Position numbers and translations under genes: made by a program | Source of the DNA: Ursus arctos | Taxonomy: Eukaryota > Chordata > Mammalia > Carnivora > Ursidae | Reading direction: 5' to 3' | Assembly (NCBI RefSeq): GCF_023065955.2 | Contig: NW_026622997.1 | Span: 5,690,001-5,754,000 of the forward strand | Length of the DNA: 64,000 bases | The notes under the pieces: model-generated | Told to the model about the DNA's origin: nothing | Databases searched by the model: none | Seen by the model: the letters and a program-made list of their open reading frames with translations, nothing else | Part shown: positions 48,706 through 60,784 of the stretch, in pieces | Layout of the letters: the number at the start of each line of letters is the position of its first letter | How positions within the stretch are numbered: position 1 is the first letter of the stretch

Positions 48706-49473
48706 AAGGATCCTCTTTAATATTTCTTGCAGGACTGGTTTAGTGAATACAAATTCTTTTAGTTTCTGTTTGTCCTGGAAGCTCTTTATCTCTCCTTCTA
48801 CTCTGAATGACAGTCTTGGATAAAGTCTTGGGTGCATATTTTTCATGTTTAGCACCTTGAATATATCATGCCAATCCTTGCTGGTCTGCCAGGTCTCTGT
48901 TGATAGGTCTGCTGCCAGCCTTATATTTCTACCCATGTTGGTTAAGGGCCTCTTCTCCTGAGCTGCTTCAGGATTTTCTCTTTGTATCTAATGTTTGCAA
49001 GCTTCACTCTTATATGTCTAGGTGTTGACTTATTTTTATTGATTTTGAGGAGTGTTCTCTGTGCCTCCTGGACATGAATGCCTGTTTTCTTCCCCATGTT
49101 GGGAGGTTCTCAGGCATAATTTGCTCAAATATATCCTCTGCCACCCCCTCTTTCCTCTTTCTCTGGAACCCCAATGATGCTAATATTGTTTCACTTTATG
49201 GTATCAATTGTCTCTTGAATTCCTCCCTCATGATCCAGTAATTGTTTACCTCACTTTTTTTTGGGGGGGGGGTTCTTTATTCTCCATCATTTTGTCTTCA
49301 TATCACTAATTCTCTCTTCTGCTTCATTTATCCTAGAAGTTACAACCTCCATTGTTATTGCATCTCGTTCAATCTGATTACATTTTAGTTCTTTTATTTC
49401 TTCGGAAAGGGATTCTCTGGGGATTTCTATGTTTTTTTCAAACCCAGCTAGTGTCTTTATAGTCATTATTCTG
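48706..49473 (-). pseudogene. L1 ORF1 remnant, N-terminally truncated
   Basis: The C-terminal domain is readable at 48936-48703 (ADLSTETWQTSKDWHDIFKV, LSFRVEGEIKSF). The coiled-coil part appears at 49571-49287 as INEAEERISDMKTK. A T/G run near 49252-49271 and frameshifts break it. Confidence 0.82.
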
Positions 49474-49945
49474 TGTAACACCCTCAAGGTCCATCCATGT
49501 TGCTGCAATGACAAGATTTCCTTCTTTGTATGGCTGGAAAATATTCTCTTATATACATACAAATAGCACATTTTCTTTATTCATTTATCAATGGACACTT
49601 TGATTGTTTTCATGTCTTAACTATTATAAATAATGTTGTGATAAACAGAAATGCATCTTTTTGCATTAGTGTTTTTGTTTCTTTCAGATAAATAGAAGTA
49701 GAATTGGTGGATCATATGATACCTTTATTTTTAATTTTTGAGCAATTTCCATACTGTTTTCCATAGTGGCTGCATCATTTATATTCCCAACAGTGCAGCA
49801 GAGTTCCCTTTTGTCCACATCCCCTCTAACATTGTTATCGCTTGTCTTTTTAATGATAGCCACTGTAACATATGTGAAGTGATATCTCATTGTGATTTTA
49901 ATTGCCATTTCTTTAATGATTAATGATGTTGAGCACCTTTAGACA
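49474..49945 (-). mobile_element. Older L1 ORF2/3' fragment, right part of a split element
   Basis: Antisense L1: ccctcaaggtccatccatgt, then tttccatactgttttccata, then tgatatctcattgtgatttt. The fragment 49908-49684 reads MRYHFTYVTVAI, a decayed version of the conserved [11 protein letters not shown] block. It probably joins the block at 44343-44680. Confidence 0.78.
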
Positions 49946-49949
49946 AAGA

Positions 49950-51070
49950 TTTAAGACACCTTTAAGCTTACTGTCTTAAATATGCTCAAGGAGCTAAAGA
50001 AAACCATGGGCAAAGAACAAAGGAAACCAGGAGAACAGTGTCTCAAGTAGAGAATATAAACAAATAGAACTTATAAAAGGAATTAAATAGAAATCATAGG
50101 ACTGAAAAGTACAGTCCCTTTGAAATGAAAAATTGACTAGAGGGGTTCAAAAGCAGAGTTGTGCAGGCAAAAGAATCAGTGAATTTGAAGATAGGTCAAA
50201 TGAAATTAGTCTGAAAAGCAAAAAAGAAAAATAATGGAGAAAAATAAACAGAGACTAAGAAGTCTATAGGGCACATAAAAATACCAACATATGCATAATG
50301 GGAGTTCCAGAAATTGATAGAGAGATACAGAAGCAGAGAAAGTATTTGAAGAACTAATGGTTGAAAACTTCCCAATTTCATAAAATACATGGAGTTCCCA
50401 AGAAGCTTGAGAGCACCAAACTGATTAGACATCTGCACTGAGTACCATTGTAATCAGTCAAAAGCCAAGGATAAAGAGAAAATTTTATAAGCAAAAAGAG
50501 AATTGACTCATTATGTACAAGAGATCTTCAATTAGATTAACAGCTCAGTAGAAACCATGAAGATCAGAATGTAGTGAGACAACATATTTAATGTGCTAGA
50601 AGGGGCGGATAAAAAGAGTTCAGTCAGGAATTCTATATTCAGGGATGCCCAGGTGGGAGATTTCTAATATACTTGTTGTACAAGAAATGCTAAAGGAAAT
50701 ACTTCAGGTGGAAATGAAAGGACGCCAGGCAGTAGCTTGAAGCCATAGGAATAAACAAAAACAGTGGTAAAAATAGTTGCGTAGGTAAATATACGAGCCA
50801 GTATTATTGCATTTTTGGTTTTTAACTCTTTTTTTCTATAGGATCTATAGGACTTAAAAGAAAAATACATGAAATGATAATTATATATCTATTTAAATGG
50901 GCATACAATGTATAAAGATGTAATCTGTGATAATAGCAACGTAAAAGAAGAGGGGCTTCTGTATAGAAATAGAATTTTATATACTTTTGAGACAAGGTTG
51001 ATATTAATTCAAACTAGGTTGTTACAAGTTTAAGATATTAATTGCAATTCCCAAGGTAACCACTAAAAAA
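49950..51070 (+). mobile_element. HAL1-like or L1M ORF1-region element
   Basis: The plus strand carries an ORF1-type region without ORF2: gagttccagaaattgataga (RRM side), then aggaattctatattcagg, acaagaaatgctaaaggaa, caggtggaaatgaaaggacg and a 3' segment with aaatatacgagccagtatta. This arrangement matches HAL1 (half-L1) elements of mammals. It is fully decayed. Confidence 0.65.
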
Positions 51071-51074
51071 GGAG

Positions 51075-51512
51075 ATGTGGTTCATATGTACAATGGAATA
51101 TTACTCAGCCATCAGAAGGGATGAATCCCTACCATTTGCACCGACATGGATGGAACTGGAGGGGATTATGGTAAGTGAAATAAGTCAAACAGAGAAAGAC
51201 AATTATCACATGGTTTCACTCATATGTAGAATATAAGGAATAGCCCAGAGGAATATAGGGGTCCAAAGGGAAAACAGAATGGGAAGAAATCAGAGAGGGA
51301 GACAAACCATGAGAAACTCTAGACTCCAGGAAACAAATTGAGGGTTGCAGAAGGGAGGAGGGTCAGGGGCTAGGATAACTGGGTGATGGGCATTAAGGAG
51401 CACACGTGATCTGATGAGCACTGGGTGTTATATGCAACTAATGCATCATTAAACACTACATCAAAAACTAATAAGATGTTGGCTAATTGAACTTAATAAA
51501 AAAAGAAAATGA
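51075..51512 (+). mobile_element. Short young L1 3' end, plus strand
   Basis: The last ORF2 codons (caatggaatattactcagcc, then agtgaaataagtcaaacaga) and the full carnivore L1 3' UTR (actgggtgatgggcattaag, then gagcactgggtgttatatgc) end in ttaataaaaaaagaaaatg. It is the plus-strand equivalent of the insertions at 5969-6783 and 13093-13461. Confidence 0.9.
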
Positions 51513-54119
51513 TAAAAAATGTACTTTTTGCAAATAAAATTTTATGAGTAATACAAAATTAAAACACTATTGAAGAAAATGGAGCTGTCCTTTTTTAAGT
51601 GTGGAGAGAGTCATCCTACTCCCATAGCTCCTAATTTGGAATGCAGGTTAGAGATTATTTAAATGAAATTGCATATGAAACATATGTAAAAGCATTTTTA
51701 CTAATTGTAAAGCATTATGAAGTATTTGTTAAAGTATTGTTAAAAGAAATCTATTTCTGGACAAAAAATTTTTGGTAAAATTGAATAATACTCATAAAAA
51801 TGTATTAAAAAGGAAATAAGAAAGGAATCAAAATAATGCACTACAAAATTAATTAAGCATAAAAACGTAGTAATGGAATAACTGAATAACAAAAAAAACA
51901 TGACATACAGAAAACAAATAGCAAAATGTAGACATGAAAGACGGGTCACTAAACCTTGTTCTGCTTATCATGAAGAAAGGTACAATGCTGAATGGGTATC
52001 TGAATTTTATAGGCAATATATATTACATTTGAGCATTCTGCTCTGTAAATCTGCTGAGTGGAGCTCATCATAAGAAAAAAATGTGTATGACTTTAGCTTC
52101 TATACAAGCTGTCCTGATTCTTAAGTCTTATAAACCAGCAAATACAAGTTACTCTGTGACAGATAGGGATGCTGAATGAAGGCCTGGAAAACAACAATAA
52201 GGAGAATCACAGAGTAGATGCCTAAGGTCCTAGGCATTGTCCTCTTCTGGCTAAAGTTATTTTCTATTTGAAAAGCAGCAATTGACTTGCTACTGGTTTT
52301 TGTGGACACCAAACACCTAACCATGAGAAACAGAGTGATAATGTGATAGACTCAAGATGCCCATTGTGAAGTGGGTATTATATTATTAATTGAATCATAA
52401 AGTTGGCTGCACAGTATTTCATTCAATTATTAAATAAATTGGTATGTATGAGACTGGATCTGAGCAGGTCCAAAAGGCATTGGTAACAGGTACAAATGGA
52501 TAGGTGTACAGATACCTATGATACTTTTTCCTACTGCCTCACTATCTCTCCTGCAGGCTGAACCCATGGCCTCATTGGGAGTTTCCCATATGAAATTAAT
52601 GAAGTAGGAAAAAGCAGAGACCTCTTTGAAATAGACACTCTCTGTAAGTAGTATGTGTTTACAAGTGGGTAAACAGAGTTAAGGAAAATAAGGACTAGTT
52701 AGTACCCCAGGACTAACAACAAGGGGAAGCTGATAACATTCCAGGCCTGAAAGGAAAAGAGAAGGGATGACTATGTGAATCTGAAGAGATCTGAAGTTGA
52801 CAGAGAAGGCTGCATCCCAAAAAATCTGTGGATTTGGGTGTAATCCTGGAGAGAGAAGATTCAGAGAATAAAGGCCTGTCCTCTCTCATCTTCCAAACTC
52901 AAATTCCCTTCTGATATCTCTATAAGGAGCTCAAGGGATTTAGGGCGTATCTAGGGAGAAGATTTGATCATGAGAGGCTGTAACAAGCTTTATTGGGTGG
53001 CTTATGGACAGGGTCGTATGAAAGGGAAAGTCCCTTACAGCAGGAGTCTGTTCCAGAAACTCATTGAGAAGGGGTCACCATCCAGAAGTAGAGGAGGGCA
53101 AGGAAACTCCTGGGGAGAAGAAGCTCACATGTCTAGGAGATATTGCTCAGCAGTAGGATGGGGAGTCTGTTTTGAGAGCTCTGACAGGCCCTAGCAGCGT
53201 GGTGGTCTTATCTTATCAATGGTAAGCAGATGTGGGGTGAGGTTTCCTTACTGACTCAAAGCAGGCAGACTCCAAATAGATAAAGATGTGCTTGTTTAGG
53301 TTATTTTTTAAATAACTGGATTTGCAAAAATTGTAATTTGGCACCTGTGGTTTTTTGAGCTAATGGGTCTCAGTCTGCAGTGAAGAAATAAACAACCTAG
53401 GAGCAAATAGACAGAGACCATTTTTGACTATTTAGGTAATAGCCCTGAGTTGGCCAAATTTAATTGGAAGCCAGAGAGCCAGGGGGTCTATTCAATGCAT
53501 TTTATGGAGGTCTGGCCCCTTGAACATGGAGCAAAGTGGACAGCAGATCTGAGAGATAAAGAAGAATGGATAGCAGGAGCCTTCAGGACCAGCACAGCAC
53601 CAGCCAGAAGTAGTAACAGCAACTGTATCATAATCCTACTCAAGTGGTCCTGAAAATATGTTGTGAATTTAACTGGGTCAAATTTTTAATGATACATCTG
53701 ATTTTCTATTTACTCAAAGATCAAATTTTTGTGTAGTGGATAATAAGTTGGCTGCTTGGTGAGAGATGTGAAAAGAACAAAGTGGTAAGATTAGGATAAG
53801 TAGGTCTGGGGAAGAGGCATGGGACACTCTTCTCAGATATTAGTGTCTTAAAGTGCTTTTATCTTGTGACTTCATTATTGTAGTATAAGACTTCCTCCCC
53901 AACTACTGAAGCAGAAGAAGAGATTCATGGGGGATTTTACACTAACAATTCAATGCGTACATCACTTCCACTCACAACTCATTGAACGGTACTAGTCACA
54001 TGTACCTGCCTGTGAATAGGAACGTATAATTCAGGGGAACTGAATATAGGTGGACCCAATAATGTTCACATGCACCATTTTACTTCAGCACTGTGATGAT
54101 AATTTCTCAAAAACGGTTG
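51513..54119. other. Unique intergenic DNA, no gene seen
   Basis: About 2.6 kb without a recognised family. The section 52690-53650 is less AT-rich, with frames of 76 and 67 codons on the plus strand, but these show no domain or motif. An old repeat cannot be excluded. Confidence 0.5.
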
Positions 54120-54366
54120 TGAAGTATTTAAGAATATGGGTTCTAGAATCATATTTATATGAGTTTAACTTGTTTCTTACTTGCTAGTTTGATGCCTTGG
54201 CTAAGTTACTTAACATCTTTTAGTTTCAGTTATTGCATTCATAAGTTGGGATAATAATAGAACTTGCCTCATAAAGTTGTTGTGAGGATTATGTTCATGA
54301 ATGTATTCAGAGTAATCAGCACACCACCAACCACTTAGTAAATTTTCAGTAATTTGTATTATTATT
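54120..54366 (+). mobile_element. MIR SINE
   Basis: Classic MIR core order on the plus strand: ccttggctaagttacttaac, cttttagtttcagttattgc, gataataatagaacttgcct, gttgttgtgaggattatgtt and a 3' end near cagtaatttgtattatta. Confidence 0.88.
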
Positions 54367-54368
54367 TA

Positions 54369-54528
54369 TTTAAACATTTTATTGATTTATTTGAGAGAGA
54401 GAGCATGAGCAGGGGGAGGGGCAGAGGGAGGTAGAGAAGCAGACTCCCCTGCTGAGCAGGGAGCTTGACCCAGGCCGATCCCAGAACCTGAGAGCAGATG
54501 CCAACTGACTGAGCCACCCAGGTGCCCC
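54369..54528 (-). mobile_element. CAN SINE, shortened head
   Basis: Tail complement with ttattgatttatttgaga, GA-rich body, then a head complement ending gccacccaggtgcccc. The middle of the head is deleted relative to other copies. It is inserted at the end of the MIR. Confidence 0.88.
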
Positions 54529-54744
54529 ATCATATTATTTTTTGAACTGATTTTTCTGAATAGACACATATTGGAAGATAAATGGAGAGTTGGGATAGAA
54601 TTTGAAAATTTATTGTCATTTGAATATGGGCTGTCTTCTTTATATACATACTTACTGAAAAATGATATAAGTGGTATCATTCCAATATATTTAATCATGC
54701 GGGATTTATGCCTGTGTTTTAGTTTGATGCATTCACCACAATTA

Positions 54745-57136
54745 CAGTCATACCTCAACCATATTGCTGGTTTGGTTCCAAACCATCATAATGAAGAGTG
54801 AATATCACAATAAAGCAGGTCAAATTTGTTTGTTTCCCAGTGCATGCAAAAGTTATGTTTACACTGTACTGCAGTCTATTGTGATATAGCATTATGTCTA
54901 AAAAACAATGTACATACCTTATGAAAAAATACTTCATTGCTCAAAACTGCTAACCATCATCTGAGCTTTCAATGAGTCATAATCTTTTTGCTGGTCTAAG
55001 GTCTTGTCTCCATGTTGATGGCTGCTGACTGATCAGGGAGGTGGTTGCTGAAGGCTGGGGTGGCTGTGGTAATTTATTAAAATAAGACAACAGTGAAGTT
55101 TCCCACATCAAATGACTTCCTTTCATTAACGATTTCTCTGTAACATGCAATGTCATCTGATAACATTTTACCCACAGTAGAACTTCTTCCAAAATTAGTC
55201 AATCCTCTCAAATCCTGCCACTGCTATATCAACTAAGTTTATGTAGTATTCCAAATCCTTTGCTTTCATTTCATCCATCTTCATAGCATCTTCACCAAGA
55301 ATAGGTGCCATCTCAAAAAAAAATCTTTGCTCATCCATAAGCAGCAATTCCTCATCCATTTTTTATCAGGAGATTACAGTAATTCCATCACATCTTCAGA
55401 CTTAGTTTTAATTTTAGTTTTCTCACTCTTTACATCACATCTGCAGTTACTTTCCCTACCAAAGTCTTGAACCTCTCAGAGTCATCCATGAGAGTTGGAA
55501 TCAACTTGTTCTAAACTCTTGCTAATGTTGACATTTTGACCTCTTCACATGAGTCATGAATGTTCTTCATGGCATCTGATGGCGAATCCTTTCCAGAAGG
55601 TTTTCAGTTTACTTTGCCCAGATCCATCCAAGCAATCACTATCTTTGGCAGCTACAGACTCACAGAATGTATTTCTTAAATAAGAAGACTTGAAAGTTGA
55701 AAGGACTCCTTGATCCATGGGCTGCAGAAGAGATGTTGTGTTAGCAGGCATGAAAACAATGTTACTCTCATTGTACATCTCCATCAGAGCTCTTGGGTGA
55801 CCAGGTGCCTTGTCAATGAGCAATAACATTTTGAAAGAAGTCTTTTTTTTTTTTTTTCTGAGTAGTAGGTCTCAACAGTGAGTTTAAAATATTCAGTAAA
55901 CCATGTTATAAATAGACATCCTGTCATCCAGGCTTTGTTGTTCCTTTTATAGAGCACAGGCTTAGTAGATTTAGCATAATCCTTAAGGGCCCTAGGATTT
56001 TAGGAATGACAAAGGAGCATTGGTTTCAACCTCAAGTCACCAGCTGCATTAGCTCCTAAGGAGAGAGCCAGCCAGTCCTCTGAAGCTTTGAAGCCAGGTA
56101 TTGACTTCTCCTCTCTAGCTATGAAAGTCCTAGATGGCATCTTTTTCGAATGAAGGTTGTTTCATCTACAGTGAAAATCTGTTGTTCAGCATGAACAATG
56201 GAATTTCATGAATTATCGTAGCCAGATCTTCTGGATAGTTTTCTAAACCTTCTACATCAGTACTTGCTGCTTCACCTTGCGCTTAGATGTTACGGAGATG
56301 GCTTCTTGCCATATATCTTGAACAAATCTCATGAACAAAATCTGCTAAGTTCCACCTTTTCTTCTGCAGCTTCTTCACCTCTCGCAGCCTTCATAAATTG
56401 AAGAGGGTTAAGGCTTTGCTCTTTGCTCTGGCTTAAGGGAATGTGAGTGTTTTGATTTTCTATCAAAGGCACTAAAACTTTCTCTACAGTAGCAATAAAG
56501 CTGTTTCACATTCTTCCCATTCATGTGATTACTGGAGTAGTACTTTAAGTTTCCTTCAAGAGCATTTTATTTGTATTCATAACTTGGCTGTTTGGTGGAA
56601 GAGGCCCATCTTTCAGTTGATTCAGTTTTTGACATGTCTTCCTCACTAAACTTAATCATTTCTAGCTTTTGATTTAGAGTGAAAGACATGTGACTCTTCC
56701 TTTCACTTGAATACTTAGAAGCCATTGTATTGGCCTGATTTGAATACTGTTGTGTCTCAGGTAATAGGGAGGAATAAGGAGAAGGAGAGAGACAGGGCAA
56801 CTCCTATTCAGTGGAGCAGTCAGAACACATACAACATTTAGCTATTAAGCTTGTTGTCATACAGGTATGATTCATGGTGTCCCCAAAGAATTACAATATT
56901 AACTTCCAAGATCACCATGCACAGATTACCATTACAAATATAACAATAATGAAAAAAATTGAAATATTGTGAAAATTATCAAAATGTGACACAGAGACAC
57001 AAAGGGAGCAAATGCTGTTGGAAAAATCTTGCAGATAGATTTGCTAGACTCAGGGTTGCCATAAACTTTCAATTGGTAAAAAAATGCATATCCGCAAAGT
57101 ACAATAAAGTGAAACAAATAAAATGAGATTTGCCAG
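54745..57136 (-). mobile_element. Nearly full-length Tigger1 DNA transposon
   Basis: The left end cagtcatacctc follows TA (54743-54744). The right end, gagatttgccag, is followed by TA (57137-57138), matching the TA target duplication of mariner/Tc1-superfamily pogo elements. The length of about 2.4 kb matches Tigger1. The sequence follows it throughout, with the transposase on the minus strand. Terminal inverted repeats are diverged. Confidence 0.93.
55270..56725 (-). pseudogene. Tigger1 transposase pseudogene
   Basis: The N-terminus starts MASKYSSERKSHMSFTLNQK at 56725, the CENP-B-type helix-turn-helix DNA-binding region. The DDE catalytic part is readable at 55829-55554 ([35 protein letters not shown]). 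The second Asp of the DDE/DDD set (IDKAPGHP) remains, but Asn after it is Lys. Stops and frameshifts separate the pieces. It is an ancient, inactive copy, related to the host genes of the TIGD family. Confidence 0.9.
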
Positions 57137-57274
57137 TACTTCTCCACTAGACCTGGAAGCAATTTTTCTAGATGTTCATATTCCCTCAAAACAGGATAGG
57201 ATTTTAATAGTCTGAGAAGACCATCTATATTCAGGAAATTTTAAATTCAAATTGGCCTCCTAATAAACTCTCTT

Positions 57275-57293
57275 TCTCCTTCCTTCCTTCCAT

Positions 57294-57373
<80 letters not shown>

Positions 57374-57376
57374 TCC
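57275..57376. repeat. Long (CTTT)n microsatellite
   Basis: Begins as cctt units and becomes about 20 uninterrupted ttct units to 57376. It is the longest of three CTTT loci in the window. Confidence 0.98.
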
Positions 57377-59179
57377 AGGGAAGACTGCAAGTGAGGCCTT
57401 AAGCAAAGTAACAACTATGATGCCCCTGTTCTGATATTTCTCAGAAGAAGCAGTGACACTGGACAGATTTGAGGGCCTTTGGCTCTCATGGAATTCCAGG
57501 AAGACTGGTCTCCATACTTCCCATTAATTTAGAATGAATTAGTTTAATGTTCATTTATTTGTCTTCAAAACAATGTTTTAATTGGGATTTACATGGAATT
57601 CATTCTATAGTTACACATCCCCCATCCCTCAGAAGACTGTATTATTGAAAGACATTTGGGTTCTGGGTGTCTGAATAAATAAGACACCTATCAAAAGGGT
57701 TAAACTTTATCCCTTATCACCACATAAAGGAGAAATAATCTCCATTTATTAATTGCTTTAAGATCTTTAGGTATAAGGTTTCATTTGAAGGATTTTACAG
57801 GGATATTATACACATAATGAATGTTCCAGTGGCTCTTCTTGCCTAATTCTAGGGTTTTGTAGCTGCTTTTGGTTACTCATGTTACTATATTTACAAAATC
57901 TTTTATCCATTGCAAAATCCCAGGATGATTCTCACCCAGAGGAAATCTTTAGACCAGTAAACATTTGAATGTGACTACTGCTAAATCAAGACTTCAAAAG
58001 AAAATAATTTGTTATACTAGACTTTTTTTTGGGGGGGGGGTCTAAATCCAACTGAGGACATCTATGTGTAGCTTGTGGGTTGGTTCTGTGTGCACATAGC
58101 CTGGATGTTTGAGGACTGCACCATCCCCTAAAGCTGTATTTATTCCAAATTTAAGAAAATTTGCACCATTACAGAAAATTGCAAGGGCAAAGAATTTGCA
58201 TTAAATAACATTGTAAATATAAATAAAATCCACAAAAAGATGTGGATAGTGCAGATAGAAAGGTAAAAATAGAGCAAAGTAGGTAACTGACCAATATTTG
58301 CATCAAATTAAGACTCATAGTAATATTTAGAAAATTTACTAGACAGAAAAAGCAAGTCCAATTTTCACGGGAAGATTCTGGAGAAATGATGTGAAGGTAA
58401 AACAAATTATTATAGAAAAGAGGAGAGACACACATGAAGGAGATACCAAGGGAAGCCATGGTCATCACTCAGAAATTGTTAGACATAAGCAGAAGCAACG
58501 CAAGAGCTCTAATCTCTGAGCTTCTGTTGACTACATTTAGAAATCTGAGGTCAGTTATTATTTGAGCAGCTTATAAATCTGAAAATAGCAGTATTTTTAT
58601 TTTCCTTTAAACATCAGACTTGACTACTTGACTACTGTAGCTTCATTTCAAAGATCCCTTGCAGTTGGGTGATACAAAACAAAATAAAACCAAAGCATAG
58701 ATTTTTTAGCTGATTTAATGAACTAATCTTTCATACTCAGATGTTGGTTTTGCTTTAATTTTCCTAGTGTGGTAATGAAGACAAACAGGTTTGAGAGATT
58801 CTGACTTGTATCCTAGCACAGGCTGACCTGAACCACACTGACCAAAGACCCATTTGTTTTTGCTTTTCAAACATTAAGTTAGGTTGTGAAATCCATCTAT
58901 GCCTAATGCCACTACCAGCTCTTTGTATACACCTTCATAATTTGGTTGTTAAAATATATGACCTGAATACTTGATGCTTTTTATGACATGGAAGAATTCT
59001 ACAACTTTGATATATGTTTCTAGCTATACCTCCTCATGGACGAAGTGGTAGACAGTACCCATTTTGAAGGTAAACCAATTATAGAAAAGAGGAGAGACAC
59101 CCATGCAGGAGATACCAAGAAGAGCCCATGGGCATTATGGACATTTCATGAAGAGGGAAGTATTTTTATTCTGGCAATG
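57377..59179. other. Unique DNA containing a local duplication
   Basis: No gene or recognised family. A T/G homopolymer pair lies at 58023-58040. The interval contains both copies of the direct duplication listed separately. Confidence 0.6.
58393..58464 (+). repeat. Direct duplication, copy 1 (copy 2 at 59066-59134)
   Basis: Copy 1 (gaaggtaaaacaaattatta onward) and copy 2 (gaaggtaaaccaattatag onward) share tatagaaaagaggagagaca, then aggagataccaag and a catgg end, with a few substitutions and short gaps. The copies are about 670 bp apart in otherwise unique DNA. Confidence 0.9.
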
Positions 59180-59765
59180 TGAGTTGACCAAAAATGGGTT
59201 GGTTGGGCTTGGTGGGGAAAGGCTAGGTTTTTATGTGGAGACATATCCCATCTTAACGTATTCATGAGGAAGTTTTGTGAACTTTTCCTGGACTGTCATG
59301 GTTGTTAATAATATTGCTAATTCATATTAACTTATCCAACATTTGCTTTCTTCCCTTCCCTTTGTTCTGTCCCTTCTTCCCTCCCTGCCTTCACATATTG
59401 GCTGTTTATTTGTGCCAGGTGGTCTCTGATAGGCTCTGGGAAGAAACAAAGAGGAAAAACTGTTCCTCACTTAGAGAGCGGTGGAAATAGAGAAATATGC
59501 GTCATAACCCACCACAAGCTATGGTGGAGCCTGCATAGGATGCGTTCCCCCTCCTTCCAGGGAGGGAAGAAGGGACAGAACAAAGGGAGGGGAAGAAAGC
59601 AAATGTTGGATAAGTTAATATGAATTAGCAATATTATTAACAACCATGACAGTCCAGGAAAAGTTCACAAAACTTCCTCATGAATACGTTAAAATGGGAT
59701 ATGTCTCCACATAAAAACCTAGCCTTTCCCCACCAAGCCCAACCAACCCATTTTTGGTCAACTCA
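59180..59765. repeat. 208-bp inverted duplication with 170-bp loop
   Basis: The left arm 59180-59387 and the right arm 59558-59765 are reverse complements. I aligned them base by base and found 206 of 208 matches and no gaps. The loop is 59388-59557. The arms contain tgagttgaccaaaaatggg at their outer ends and cttcttccctccctg at their inner ends. No transposon ends or target duplications bound the structure. Confidence 0.96.
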
Positions 59766-59814
59766 AGGAGAGGAGGAGCAACTATAGTGGACTGCAAAAC
59801 ATTTAGGAAAATTT

Positions 59815-60774
59815 CATGTGTCTGTTGTCCGTTTGTGTGTATTCTTTGTGAAAAATGTCTATTCACATCTTCTGCCCATTTTTTAATGGGATTATTCATT
59901 TTGGGGTGTTGGGTTCTATAAGCTCTTTATATATTTTGGATACTAACCCTTTATCAGATATGTCATTTGCTAATATCTTCTCCCATTCCATAGGTTGCTT
60001 TTTACTTTTGTTGATTATTTCCTTCACTGTGCAGAAGCTTTGTATTTTGATGAAGTCCCAATAGCTTATTTTTGCTTTTTTCCCCTTGTCTCAGGATCAA
60101 CACAAGAAACAACAGGTGTTGGCAAGGATGTGGAGAAAGGGGAACCCTTTTGCACTGTTGGTGGGAATGCAAACTTGGGCAGCCACTCTGAAAAGCAGCC
60201 TGGAGGTTCATCAAAAAGTTAAAAATAGAACTACCCTACAGTCCAGCAATTGCACTACTAGGTATTTACCCAGAGAATACGAAAACACTAATTCAAAGGG
60301 ACACATGCACCTGATGCTTACAGTAGCATCATCTACAATAGCCAAATTATAGAAACAGCCCATGCTTATCGACTGATGAATGGATAAAGAAGATGTAGCA
60401 TATACATATACAACAGAATATTATTCAGCCATTAAAAGAATGAAATCTTACAATATTAAGTCAGTTAGAGAAAGACAAATACCATACAATTTCACTCATA
60501 TGTAGAATTTAAGAAACAAAACAAATGAGCAAAAGAAAAAAGAGAGAGAGAGAAGCAAACCAAGACACAGACTCTTAACTATAAAGAATAAACTGATAGT
60601 TACCAGAGGGGAGGTGGGTGGGGGAATGGGTTAAATGGCTGAGGGGGATTAAGGAGTGCACTTGTGATGAGCACCAGGTGTTGCATGGAAGTGTTGACTC
60701 ACTATATTGTAAACTAATACTACACTGTATGTTAACTAACTGGAATTTGAATAGAAATTTAAAAAAAGAGGTTC
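59815..60774 (+). mobile_element. 5'-inverted (twin-primed) L1 insertion
   Basis: 59815 to about 60093 is L1 ORF2 sequence in antisense. From about 60094 to 60774 it is the ORF2 end, 3' UTR and A-rich tail in sense. One pair of 10-bp target duplications aggaaaattt (59805-59814 and 60775-60784) encloses both parts, so they are one insertion with an inverted 5' segment, the known product of twin priming. ORF2 pieces include [15 protein letters not shown] and STIAKL blocks, all broken. Confidence 0.93.
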
Positions 60775-60784
60775 AGGAAAATTT

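Larger units (their letters stand above)
44767..49473 (-). mobile_element. L1, truncated within ORF1, inserted in an older L1
   Basis: Antisense L1: tail complement and 3' UTR from 44767, broken ORF2 about 45027-48621, and ORF1 remnant about 48706-49473, where homology stops in the ORF1 N-terminal region. Older L1 sequence on both sides (to 44680 and from 49474) suggests it inserted into that element. A clear duplication was not found. Confidence 0.87.
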
